DNA of 64,000 nucleotides from Marthasterias glacialis. Lineage: Eukaryota; Echinodermata; Asteroidea; Forcipulatida; Asteriidae. Positions 13,601-25,600 of this stretch are shown piece after piece (within the stretch, counting starts at the first letter, position 1; every line of letters begins with the position of its first letter). The DNA lies in assembly GCA_911728455.2 (NCBI GenBank), contig OU452225.1, forward strand, positions 24,028,495-24,092,494, read 5' to 3'. Below the pieces are notes generated by a model that made no database searches, had not been told where the DNA came from, and saw nothing but the letters and a program-made list of their open reading frames with translations. Position numbers and translations under genes: made by a program.

Positions 13601-16600
13601 GTTCTTACAAGAACAATCTACTGTTAATAGCAAAGTAGATATAATCACATGGTGTTACCGCAAGCCAAATATACAACTAAAAATTCCCTGTGCAAGAATG
13701 TACAGACCCATGCATTTGAAATGTAACGCCATTGGATGTTTTTGGATGTTGACAAATTTCGCACTAAAAGGCTGTCAAACACCATTTTAATAGAGTTGTA
13801 ATATTGTTTCCACTTTCATAAGGACTCTATCCATCGGAAAATTAGTGCATCACAAAATTGAATTTGACCTCAGGTCGTTCTCGAAACCATCCTTTCTGTT
13901 TTAAGTCCCATAAAGAATGTGTACATTTTCAAAATTCCTGACGATGCCAAAGCTGGAGCCCAAAGGCAGTGTCACACGGGGCAATTTACAGGCAACCAGC
14001 TCCAGGCAATCTCCAATAAGAAAATTCATTCACATTTCAGTTTTTTTGGGGGGGATAGTAATGTAGAGACACGGGAAGGAGGCCGGCCCTCTAATTAAAA
14101 AGAACGAGCATCCACCAAATGCTTACAAACAAAATGCACAATGACTTCTCAAAAAATGTAAAGGAGATAAATTTCCTGGAACAAGTTGAATTAATAATGC
14201 TCACAATGACGTAGTAGCAGTGCACAATAGCACAGCTCAATCACAACTCACAGTAAATTCTATACAACGAAGTACAAGTACAATATGAAGGCCAAGGGTC
14301 AACTTGCTACATGCTGCCATACATGTACAAATTTTCAAGAAACGATAGTCTCCAAAAAATACAAGATTTCTCTGATGAAATGATCAGTAACAAGACGATC
14401 TACTCACAGGGAGTTTCCTTTAGGCTAACCCTGCCACATAAATAACACTAGGAGCATGGCAAGAGCCGTGCTCCCTACAAAGTAGAGAGAATTACCAACG
14501 GAAATCAAATGTGCTCTTTCCCTGCTGAAAGCTAACGGAAAAGAGAGCGAGTCCAAAGGTCGCAAACAAACTTTAACTTGTTATTGCTAATATGCAAATC
14601 CCGAAGTTTTATCACACACTTGAACAATGAGGGCGCACTTGGGTTCCTTACAGTAACTTACAGCTAGCAGATTGTCTCTTGTGCTGTCAGTCTGTTCCGT
14701 TTGCATACAGTGCAGTTGGTTGCCTCCAAGTTGCCTGGAAAAGTTGCCCGGTGTGACACGGCCTTAAGCCTTGATTTCGCAAATCGCCTCGGAGTCCCTC
14801 CCTCTTTAAAAAAGGAAAGTGTTCCTGTCTTGATATGTTTTCTGACATCATGCGTGTATTTTACTCTGGAAAAATATTCTAGATCCCAGATTTATTCTTA
14901 TTTTGACTGAAATGTGCCCTCTTTATACAAACCTGGTATTTCCTGGAGGCAATGAAACGGAGGCAATTGCCTCTCTGCCCTCCTGGCCCCACTGCCTTGG
15001 TGCCCTTTGAAATGTTCCATTGCAAATTTGTGTTTCCCTCATAGAGGTAAAGAAACTGCCCTGCCCTCACCGGGCCTGCTTGTACTTTACCAAGTTTAGC
15101 AATTGTCAATGAGCCATTTGCCAATTAAATGTGAATAATGTCTGGAACTGTGACTTGCTTAGTCATAAGTTGACTTAAATTTGAATCCAAGCTGTGGACC
15201 ACTAGGGAAACTGACTGGGTAAATTTTCAAATCAATTTTGTGGTGAACACAGAGAAATTGACTCGAGCGGGATTTGAACCTGCGTACCACCGGCTGCACG
15301 TACCGACGCTCTACCAACTGAGCTATCCAGCCATAATGTTAGACCGCCAACATTAGGGGCTGGGTAGCTCAGTTGGTAAAGCGTATCTGGCCGGTGGTCG
15401 CAGGTTCAAATCCCGCTCCAGTCAATTTTTCTGTGATCATCCTCTAAATCAAATTTGAATTCCTCGGACTATAAAGCCAGTTGCTATGTCAAATGGTTCT
15501 GTGCAAGCTTTTTGCGTAGTTTACATGAGAGACAGTGAACACCCATACACAATTTTGAATGAATGTGTATGGCACAATGGTACCAGGGTTTGCTCATTTG
15601 GAGGTTGCTATACAAAAGCTTGCCTTGGACCATTTGACATAACAACTGTCTCTATAGTCTGAAGAATTCAAATTTTAAGCAGTAACCTATGACTGAGCAA
15701 GTCATTGTACCAGACTTTATTCAAATCTAACTCACAAATGGCTTACTGAAATTCTAGTCTCTAAATGTTCAATATTAAGAGGAAGATGAAGTAATTTTTA
15801 GAATAGTTTTTAAAGCATGCAAAGAAAAGTAATGAACCTTTATTTCGACCCAATTAGCCTTTGAGAAAGACTTTGCTTGGGCGGAATGTCAGGCCATTAC
15901 TACTTTTGCATACAGTTTATTTTTACAACAGCTGTTTTTTTTCTATCAAACATGTCAAATTTGAAACATGTCAATTTCCTGCATTCATGCATGTGATTTG
16001 TCAAGATTTTTCTTGGATCTCCCTTTGCCGCCAAACTGTTTCTAAATTTTTAAGCTGACTGTTAACCAGTCGATGCTGTATCCACAAAAGTAGTTTTCGA
16101 GCCAGCAAACAGGCGACGTTGAAACACGCCATTGTGAAAAATCAGAATAGCGGAACAAAGGTTGCCGCGACATTTCACTGCAGAGCCTGCACAAAGCATG
16201 CACATGCTGTATAACGCTTCGTTTCGCAGATTTTTGGCTATTGTGCAGGCATTATTGCGTAATCCCCGATTCCAGACCTTTGTCCTTTTGTTCCAAGAAG
16301 AGGATTCTGAGACACAGAGAGGCTTCCACAATTGTTCCTTCGTTGTACTTCAGGTCAATGGAGGTAAGTCAGAGTTAACCAGGGATCCAACCTTGGTTCC
16401 GGATTTAGTACCAATCCTCGGCCGTGAGCCACGGCCGAGGTTTTCCAATTCACGGTATATGTATTTGACTCGATAAAGAAAACAAAAATCATTGTGCAAT
16501 AAAGAGAATCTTTGTTCTCTTGGATTTTTCAAGTCAAGGTTTCTTTGTGTCAGCGGTACTCTCAAAGAAAAATGATTCTGGCAATTCCGAGAAGATAATC

Positions 16601-19600
16601 CCATCAGGCTGGACAAGAAAAAAAATGAAGAATCCCGCTGCCAACTGGTTAAGGGAAGGGGGGTACAGCTGCATTGTGGTCAAATCTCTTTTCCATTTTT
16701 ACGTTTTCATGACATGTCCTGGCCAGGCAGTGTAGTGCAAGTGCTGATTGCTGAGTGTGGGTTGGATTCCCGTTCGTGACACTTGTGTCCTCGTGGAAGG
16801 CACTTCACCATAATTGCTTCTCTTCACCCAGCTGTATAAATGGGAACCTGTGAGGGCTGGGGTAGTATTGTGTTGGATTAACCCCCGTAGCGCTAATTTA
16901 AGCAGCTTGGGGTTGTGTGCTCCCCAGGGAGTTGAGAAAGTTTGAGGAACAGGGATGATAATGTTTTAAAGTGCCTTGATCTAGCTACTAAGATATGTAT
17001 GCCAAAACCAAGCAGGGCCTTATTGTTGTTATTTTTGTATATTTGTGGTGATGTGGAGTGTCAAGGCGGAGGGATCTATGCTGCCGAATTTAAGTTCTGT
17101 AGTTTACAGAATTTGGGTTCAAATCCCGGCCTGGCCAGTCGCAACACTTGTGTCCTTGAGCAAGACACTTTGCCATAATTGGTTTGTCCTTCAGAAGGGA
17201 TCTACAGGTTTCCTCAGGCTTCCGAGCTACAGTGATTAATATCGCTTTTGAGGCATCCTTGGTTTCATTACCAGAAAAAAAGAACTATAAAATAATATAT
17301 ATTTTGTTCATAGGCCTAACACCCAAATAGATCCTTGTCATTTGATTGGAGGATTGTTGGTCACATTGTTATTCAAATCATTCATGGCCTAGGTCATAAG
17401 CAATGCATTTTGGTTCAGTTCACCGTGCATTTTTGTCCCATCCTTTTTTACGATTGCACGCTAGATGTGGTTAATATGTGTTTATACAGCAGTATAAATC
17501 GCCCACGTAGTGGATGCCAGGAAACAGTCTTGTACAGCTCATTTAAAATTCTTACAATTTTATCTTTCATTCAACTGACAAAGATCTACTTTAACATGTT
17601 TAATGTTAGATAAAACAAATGATGAATGTTTTGTATTCGTGCAATGGAGAAAATATGTTCTTTTCATTGAAAGATGGAATGTTCCATTCAACTAAGGTTT
17701 TCCCCTATTGGATGGAACATTCCATATTGAATGGAACATTTCATATTTCAACTGAAATTATGCCCACCATTGCTCTCGTTGAATTGCATTGAATTTGGTT
17801 TGTTGCTATTTATACACAATAGAAATTATTGCAGTTCTTATGCTTCAAAGGACAGTATTTATACAACAGATTTTAGTTCAACGGTTCTGTGGAAAGATAG
17901 AATAGAAAAGAGTTTCAGAAAAACTTGCAAGACCCCCCTTGTTTATGAGGCAATCTTCAAAAGAATTTTTCAAAAGAACATTGAACTGCCTTCACCTTTA
18001 TCCTTTTTGTGACTTTCCTACTCAGACTCGCAATATTCAATTTGCCCAAATGCCGACAGAGTCCAAGGATGAAGACACCGGCCCAAGACCGCCTGTCAAA
18101 ACACAAAAGCAACTCATCATTGATGTCGTCACGGCCACACATCCATCAGGAGCGAAGATCCATCTTGATGAATCGGGGCGTCTGTCTTGGCCCGTGACGT
18201 TCCTCTATCCTGAGCACGGACAAAGTGATTTCATCGCAGCTTTTCATGAGGACTCCATGTGAGTGTTGTGGCGTGATACCAAAAAACAAGTTCTCGTCTC
18301 TTGATGTTCGTCTTGACTTCCTTTTCCCCCAAATTTTGTTTACACATTTGCCAAGGACAAGTAAGGACTCGTGTGAATCTAGTCAGTTTTTGGTATGGTA
18401 TTGTCCTGAAGACGATCAGAGTATACTGATTGAAATATTGAGTTGTTGTAGCATCGGTTCTTTTCAGAGCCACACCAACTCATTAGAGATAATTACATGG
18501 TGTCTCCGCAAAAACTTACTAGCTTACCATGCAGAGTGTCAAATCTTACTGACTCATGTGAAGTTTTTGCTGAAGTTTAAGCTGTTACTAAAGTACTACT
18601 CTATAAGACCAGCTACATTTGTGTGCTTTATAAACCGGCCTGATTTTATCGGCCCTGCCAATACACGGTCCAAAAATTGGGCCGATTTAATCGGTGCCAG
18701 ATACCGCTGGGGTAAAACACCTTTCAATTTCATACTCAGCCTCTGTGTCCTCAGCTAGAGATCCTCCTGAATTTCAAGCCTGGAATTACGCGGAGTACAT
18801 GGCCCCTGCATGTTGCCCTGGTCTTGGCTTTGGTGCCTCTGCAAAAGTTCTCTATGGACTGTAAGATTTTCCAATGGAAAAAATCCCATTCACAAAATGA
18901 AAATGGCCTCGCAAAAATGAAATTAACTCAACACGCAAATGTTTGGACTCTGGTAAGATTGGTATGCCTGACCTGATGATGGGTAGGCATTAGTTGATTG
19001 GTAGTGCTGTACCATAACCTTTATAAAGTAACACTCGTTTCAGATTGGCGCTCCAGAGTCCCACCAAACCAAATTATTGAATTAAGTACATGACAAGTTT
19101 GACGTCTAAAACAGGCGAGCGACTAGATTTGCTAGAAGTTGAAAGAACGACTGTTGCTGTCGGTCGGAACGACTCTGGAACGTCTTGGGTTCAGACGTCG
19201 ATCTTGTCATGAGTCAAACCTAATGCAAATTTATGATAATTAAGTTCGCCTGTCTGAAACCAAAATCTAGAATCACGCCGAATCTATTTGATTTGGTGCG
19301 ACTCTGTAGTGCCAGTCTGAAATGGGTGTAAGACAACCTCCTGGAGAAGGGAATTTGGATCGTTAGGGCTAGAGGTATAATACATGATCGTTTTTTCTTG
19401 GCGTACAGGTTTTCTGATCATTTGAAAGTGATGTTTGACGAGGGTGTACCATGGGATACTCTGCAGGTGTACAAGACGGAAAATCTTCAGGTGAGCAAAC
19501 TGGGTTCAGTTTCACAAAAACATTATAGAAGATTCATCTTAACATGAGTCGTCAATATCACCATACATGTTACCCTTGATTACTTTTCAATTGAGAAGCA

Positions 19601-22600
19601 AGGCATCCACTCTCAAAGCCAATGGGTCCAGTTGCCATGAGACAAACCGGTTCAGCTGATCATTCAGTCTGGCTGTGAAGAGGTCCACCTGTGGTGAGAA
19701 TTCCAATGCTACCTTGATCTTGTAAAAAATCTCTGGGTTGAGCTGCCACTCCGCCCTGTCGTTGAAAACTCTTGACAACTCGTCGGCTGTGACATTGAGT
19801 GAACCTGGAATGTGCTCCGCTGATAGAGAAATGTTCCTCTTGAGACACCAAATCCAGATCTTTATGGCTAACTGGGCAAGGTCTTTGGAGTGAGTTCCGA
19901 CCATGTGGTTGATATAGGCAATTGCTACGGAGTTGTTGATCTTGAGACACACAAAGAGATCGTGCTGATCTTTGAGAAGAGTTTTCAGTACGTAATACAC
20001 TGCAGTTAACTCCAGAATGTTGATGTGATTCAACTGCTCTTGTTTCGACCATCGACCCCCAACCTTTTGGTCTTGCAGGCAAGCACCCCAACCTGACATT
20101 GATGCATCTGTTTGGATTGTGACATCTGGGGAATGACGCAGAATGCTGTGGCCGTTCCATGATCGTACATGTAGGTACCGAGTCCAAGAAACGAGTTCCT
20201 CCCTCGACCCTCGACTCCTGAGTGAGAACGACATCGGATCCGTAGTCGTTGTTCTGGTGTACGGACACAATCTTGTCGAGTTGGAGGTTGCGATAAAATA
20301 TCGGAGCAAGACAAACTGCCTGAACTGTCGACGACATTCTGCCCACGATACTGGCGATCTCGCAAACTGATGTCGTCTTTGCGGATATGATCTCCTGACA
20401 GTGCGTGATAATTCTGTCTATCTTCTCTTGGCTTAGAGACAGAGTCATTGATTGCGAATCTATGAGGAAACCCAGGTATTGGAGATGCTGTGTAGGAGTT
20501 AAAACTGTCTTGTTGTGGTTGATGATAAAGCCTAGCTTCTGAAGAAGATTGACTGCCTCTTGAGTATTGTTCAGACATTCCACCATTGTAGAAACCAGAA
20601 GAAGAATATCGTCCAGGTATATGATACATCGAATCCCTCGTTCCCTGAGGTTGGAAACAACTGGTTTCAAAATTGTTGTGAATGTGCGGGGAGGCTCTGC
20701 AAAGTCCAAAGGGGATGCAAGAGAACTGGTAAATTACCTCTCTCCAGCAAAACCGGAAAAATTTTCAATGGTTGACGTTGATAGGTACTGTAAAGTAAGC
20801 GTCCTTTAAGTCGATTGTAGTCATTCAATCGCCCTTCGACAAAAGATCTTTGACTGCTGAGATGTTCTCCATTTTGAAATGGTGGTAGGAAATAAAATGA
20901 TTTAAAGAACGTAAATTAATAACAGGACGTAGTTCCCCGATTTTTTCGGAACCATAAATATAGTAGAAATGAATTGTCTAACAACTGGTTGCTCCACAGT
21001 TATAGCACCTTTGTCCAACAAGTTCTGCACCTCTTGATCAAAAATAACTTCATGATCCCTAGATTGGGCTCGTGTTGTAGGTATATGGAGTTGAAACAGA
21101 GTAGAAATGAATTCTAGATGGTAACCTGTAATGGCATTGATGATCCAAGGGTCATGAGTAACCAAGTCCCAAAGACGAGAAAAATATTGGAGTCTTCCAG
21201 CAAGCGGTGTAAAACCAGTTGAAACATAGTCATATGTACAAGTATCTACAAAAGACGTAATGCTGACAGTTAGTTTTTTGCATTGTCGGCAGTATTCTGT
21301 GAAGATCTGCCATGCTTAGCCCTATCAGCTTTGTGGTTGCTATTTCCCCTTGTAGAAATTCTGAAAGGAACCCCTACGGAAAGTACCTCTGTTATTGCTC
21401 GAAAAACGTCGAGTTCTGGAACTTCTGGCAAAGTTGTTGTACGGTGTAAAACGCTCATTCTCCTTGAAACCCGAGGACTGCTTGGTGAAGGTCACTTTAG
21501 CGGCCAATTTGTTCACTTTTTCGGTTTCTTCAATGTCCTTCATTAATGAAGCACCAAACAGCTCATTAATAGTAGGTAGGTTCTTCTTAATTACTTCAAA
21601 CTTCTTGTCAACGACATCATCAAAAGCATGTTGTCTAGATTGGGTGAGGCTTTGACTGGCGGAGCCGAGAAGTATTGTACCAGATGAAAGAGAATCTATT
21701 ACATCATCCTTTTGAATTTTCTCTGGGCACTCGGGGTCAGCGAGAGCATCAAAAAGTCTCAGAAGGGGGAGAGCCGCCCTTAGGACATGGTTATGAGAGA
21801 CACGCAATTTCTCATCCAACACTACTGATGTGGCGTTTGCTTGCCTGAAGACCTTCTTTATACCTGGAGGGAGTTCAGGGGCAGTGAAGAATTTATCTTG
21901 TTCCGATGCAACAGAAAAAGTACCAACCTCTTCTTTCAAGTCCTCTGACAAAAGTCGATGGGTTCGTAATTCTTCCCACCTTTTCAAAACCTTGTCCGTA
22001 ATGGGGTTGCCAGAGTCCTTACGATGAGGATTGCAAAAAAACTCTTTCGCTGTCGATCCTGTGGCCGAATTATCGCCGTCACTCTCACTTGGGTCGTCGT
22101 CAGACACGTCGATAACGGTCTGCTGAGCGGTCGTAGTATTCACATTCCCGGATGTGTGTTGTCCTCCAGAAATGGGCCCTGGGACCGGTGCTCGGTGACC
22201 CGATGGCTGTTCAAAGCATGAAATTGGTGCTGCAGGGAACCACTGAGTTGGGATATGTCAAGGGTTGCAAAAATATGGCATATTTGTTGAAGGTGGAATG
22301 TTCTGTCCTTGAAAGTTCCAGGGAACTTGTCCCCATGCAGGTGCCGGCATGGCCGAAGCTGGAGGTTGCATGGGCATTGGCCGCTGCTGCTGAGCCCATG
22401 GGGCTCCGTACTGATAGTCATTCATGACGTCCCAGGCAGGTAAGCTGCCGTGGGGGGGGGGCGGCTTGGATGCAGACAGCGTTGGATGCAGACAGCATTG
22501 GTGTACCCAAGGCCGAGCTGGAGGCATCGAGGTAGGGGCGTTCTGCCGCAGTAATATAGGCCGGAAAAGGTTTTGGGTACAACACCCGGCAACCTGAAAA

Positions 22601-25600
22601 ACTTTCTGTCCGCAACGGGATAGAAGTTTGGCACTCTTTTAGACTTTGATTGACCCAACTTGCCAGGCCCAGAAACTTCACCAATCTCCTTCGCTGCCAA
22701 GGCCAAGATGTCAACGGGCGCCTGCTCGTCGTAATCCGGCGGTGGTCGAGACATGGTTGCGGGAGCTGAAGAACGTACGCGAAACTTGGTAGGTAGATCC
22801 TTAGGCATGGTGTTCTAAAAAAAATTCCAAAGGGGATGTTACGATCAGACTGCACACAATTAACAAAAGACAACAATTCCGAGCACGCAAGGAGTATAAG
22901 AAGCAGTAGCTGAGAAAGTTTTACATACTAATGAGGTTATTCCATTAGCTTCTAAGGGTGGATCAGATTGCAACACAAGGAACAATCTACAGGGTGAGTC
23001 TCTACGGAATTGGCGAAATATAATCCAATCTGATATATCCCATATTGTTGATGGTCATTGAAGTGCAACAGATGACTTTGCAACAAGCTATTTCCACTTG
23101 CTCCTGTCCTTCACAGTGAGTTTGGAAAACCTAAGCCCGTCCACTCCTTGTTGTCTTTTCACCTTTTCTTTTGTCGTCCTCTTTTCCGTCCTCCTCTAAC
23201 TATTCCTTGAAGTATGGTTTTGGCCAATCCAGATGATCTCGAAAACATTTCTGTAATATTTTAGCTCTTTTCTGTCCAATTCACCCATCCACTAAGCCCC
23301 GCCTACCTTAGAAACTGCCTAGCAACAGCGCATGGTGCAACTTTCTCGCCACGATCGCAGCGGTGGTTCGGTTGCGGCCACACACACGTATAGGATATAC
23401 ACGTGTACTTGGTTTTCGTGAACGGTATGGATTTAGTTTCGTGGCCTTTGTGGCCTTCAAAGCAGTGCCTGGAGTCCAAAGAAGAATGCAGACAGAAACA
23501 ATGTTTAACCACTTATACACGACTGTACAGGGAACAACGTTGTGGAATTTGCACCTCTAGAAATACGATCAAAACAGTAAGTTGTGTGTGCTGTTGTATG
23601 TCAGAACAATAGCGGCGGTTTGTTTACTTTTCTAATGGGATTCTAACATGTCTGACTTTTGTCAGACTTTCAGTGGTGTTGTCAAGGCTGTGATTGGTCA
23701 ATTAACATTAGCAGGCGGGGCTTAATGGATCGGTCTACTGACTTTAGTTTTTCACAAGGATGGATGGCTTGTTGGATCTTGCTGCACACCTTTTTATTTA
23801 TGATATGATCTTTTTATGAGATGCGTAAAAAGAACTCATCAGTTTATTTCTTAGAACTCAGTGCCCTTGTGAAGGGCAAAAACATGTGAATGGCAAAACA
23901 CAATGATTTTATCATGTAAAAAAAAAACTTGTATCCAGAGAAAGTGATCCACTGGCAACTTGTAAAACTAAAAACATCTCAATTGACTGTATTTTTGACT
24001 GCATGAGGGCGCTTTTTCTTGTTCATCACCAGGTATATTTCCATTATCCCGAGGCCAAAACACTTGTTCAAATCAACCCCGAGTCATCACTGGGAGAGAT
24101 CATAAGAGATCCAAGGTAATGAGCCATTAGACATTTTTGGAATATTAAAACTTAATTATCACTTAGTACCTCTCATTTTGAGTAAAGCCAGTAATACTGC
24201 ATGTACCTCTCATTTTGAGTAAAGCCAGTAATACTGCATGACCCTCTCATTTTGAGTAAAGCCAGTAAAACTACATGTACCTCTCATTTTGAGTAAAGCC
24301 AGTAATACTACATGTACCTCTCATTTTGAGTAAAGCCAGTAATACTGCATGTACCTCTCATTTTGAGTAAAGCCAGTAATACTGCATGTACCTCTCATTT
24401 TGAGTAAAGCCAGCAATACTACATGTACCTCTCATTTTGAGTAAAGCCAGTAATACTACATGTACCTCTCATTTTGAGTAAAGCCAGTAATACTACATGT
24501 ACCTCTCATTTTGAGTAAAGCCAGTAAAACTACATGTACCTCTCATTTTGAGTAAAGCCAGTAATACTACATGTACCTCTCATTTTGAGTAAAGCCAGTA
24601 ATACTGCATGTACCTCTCATTTTGAGTAAAGCCAGTAATACTACATGTACCTCTCATTTTGAGTAAAGCCAGTAATACTACATGTACCTCTCATTTTGAG
24701 TAAAGCCAGTAATACTGCATGTACCTCTCATTTTGAGTAAAGCCAGTAATACTGCATGTACCTCTCATTTTGAGTAAAGCCAGTAAAACTACATGTACCT
24801 CTCATTTTGAGTAAAGCCAGTAATACTGCATGTACCTCTCATTTTGAGTAAAGCCAGTAATACTACATGTACCTCTCATTTTGAGTAAAGCCAGTAATAC
24901 TACATGTACCTCTCATTTTGAGTAAAGCCAGTAATACTGCATGTACCTCTCATTTTGAGTAAAGCCAATAATACTACATGTACCTCTCATTTTGAGTAAA
25001 GCCAGTAATACTGCATGTACCTCTCATTTTGAGTAAAGCCAGTAATACTACATGTACCTCTCATTTTGAGTAAAGCCAGTAATACTACATGTACCTCTCA
25101 TTTTGAGTAAAGCCAGTAAAACTACATGTACCTCTCATTTTGAGTAAAGCCAGTAATACTACATGTACCTCTCATTTTGAGTAAAGCCAGTAATACTGCA
25201 TGTACCTCTCATTTTGAGTAAAGCCAGTAATACTACATGTACCTCTCATTTTGAGTAAAGCCAGTAATACTACATGTACCTCTCATTTTGAGTAAAGCCA
25301 GTAATACTGCATGTACCTCTCATTTTGAGTAAAGCCAGTAATACTGCATGTACCTCTCATTTTGAGTAAAGCCAGTAATACTACATGTACCTCTCATTTT
25401 GAGTAAAGCCAGTAATACTGCATGTACCTCTCATTTTGAGTAAAGCCAGTAATACTACATGTACCTCTCATTTTGAGTAAAGCCAGTAATACTGCATGTA
25501 CCTCTCATTTTGAGTAAAGCCAGTAATACTACATGTACCTCTCATTTTGAGTAAAGCCAGTAATACTGCATGTACCTCTCATTTTGAGTAAAGCCAGTAA

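Larger units (their letters stand above)
15112..15742. mobile_element. Foldback element containing two opposed tRNA-like sequences
   Basis: The outer arms are GAGCCATTTG, GTGACTTGCTTAGTCATA and AAATTTGAATCC at 15112-15185, inverted at about 15668-15742. A second inverted pair (CAGTTGCTATGTCAAATGGT at 15479, inverted near 15630) lies to the right. Between them sit two tRNA-like sequences pointing away from each other. Confidence 0.75.
19575..22830 (-). mobile_element. DIRS-like tyrosine-recombinase retrotransposon, 3' truncated and decayed
   Basis: On the reverse strand, in order: a gag-like ORF (22808 to 21340), a reverse transcriptase and RNase H region (21165 to 19587), then host sequence. 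The RNase H style (ELTAVYYVL, WIWCLKRNISLSAEHIPGS, NPEIF, VDLFTARLNDQLNRFVSW) is that of DIRS-group elements. The methyltransferase and tyrosine-recombinase domains expected downstream are missing, as if truncated just past RNase H. It is antisense to TTC4 in intron 8. Confidence 0.85.

Noticed and set aside
15259-15424. Two functional tRNA genes
   Set aside because: The anticodon stems do not fold and the copies differ by a 7-base loss in that region; they sit inside a foldback element.
22418-22876. Second host gene upstream of the DIRS-like gag
   Set aside because: It is an alternative frame of the same gag region; the gag frame changes near 22440 account for it.
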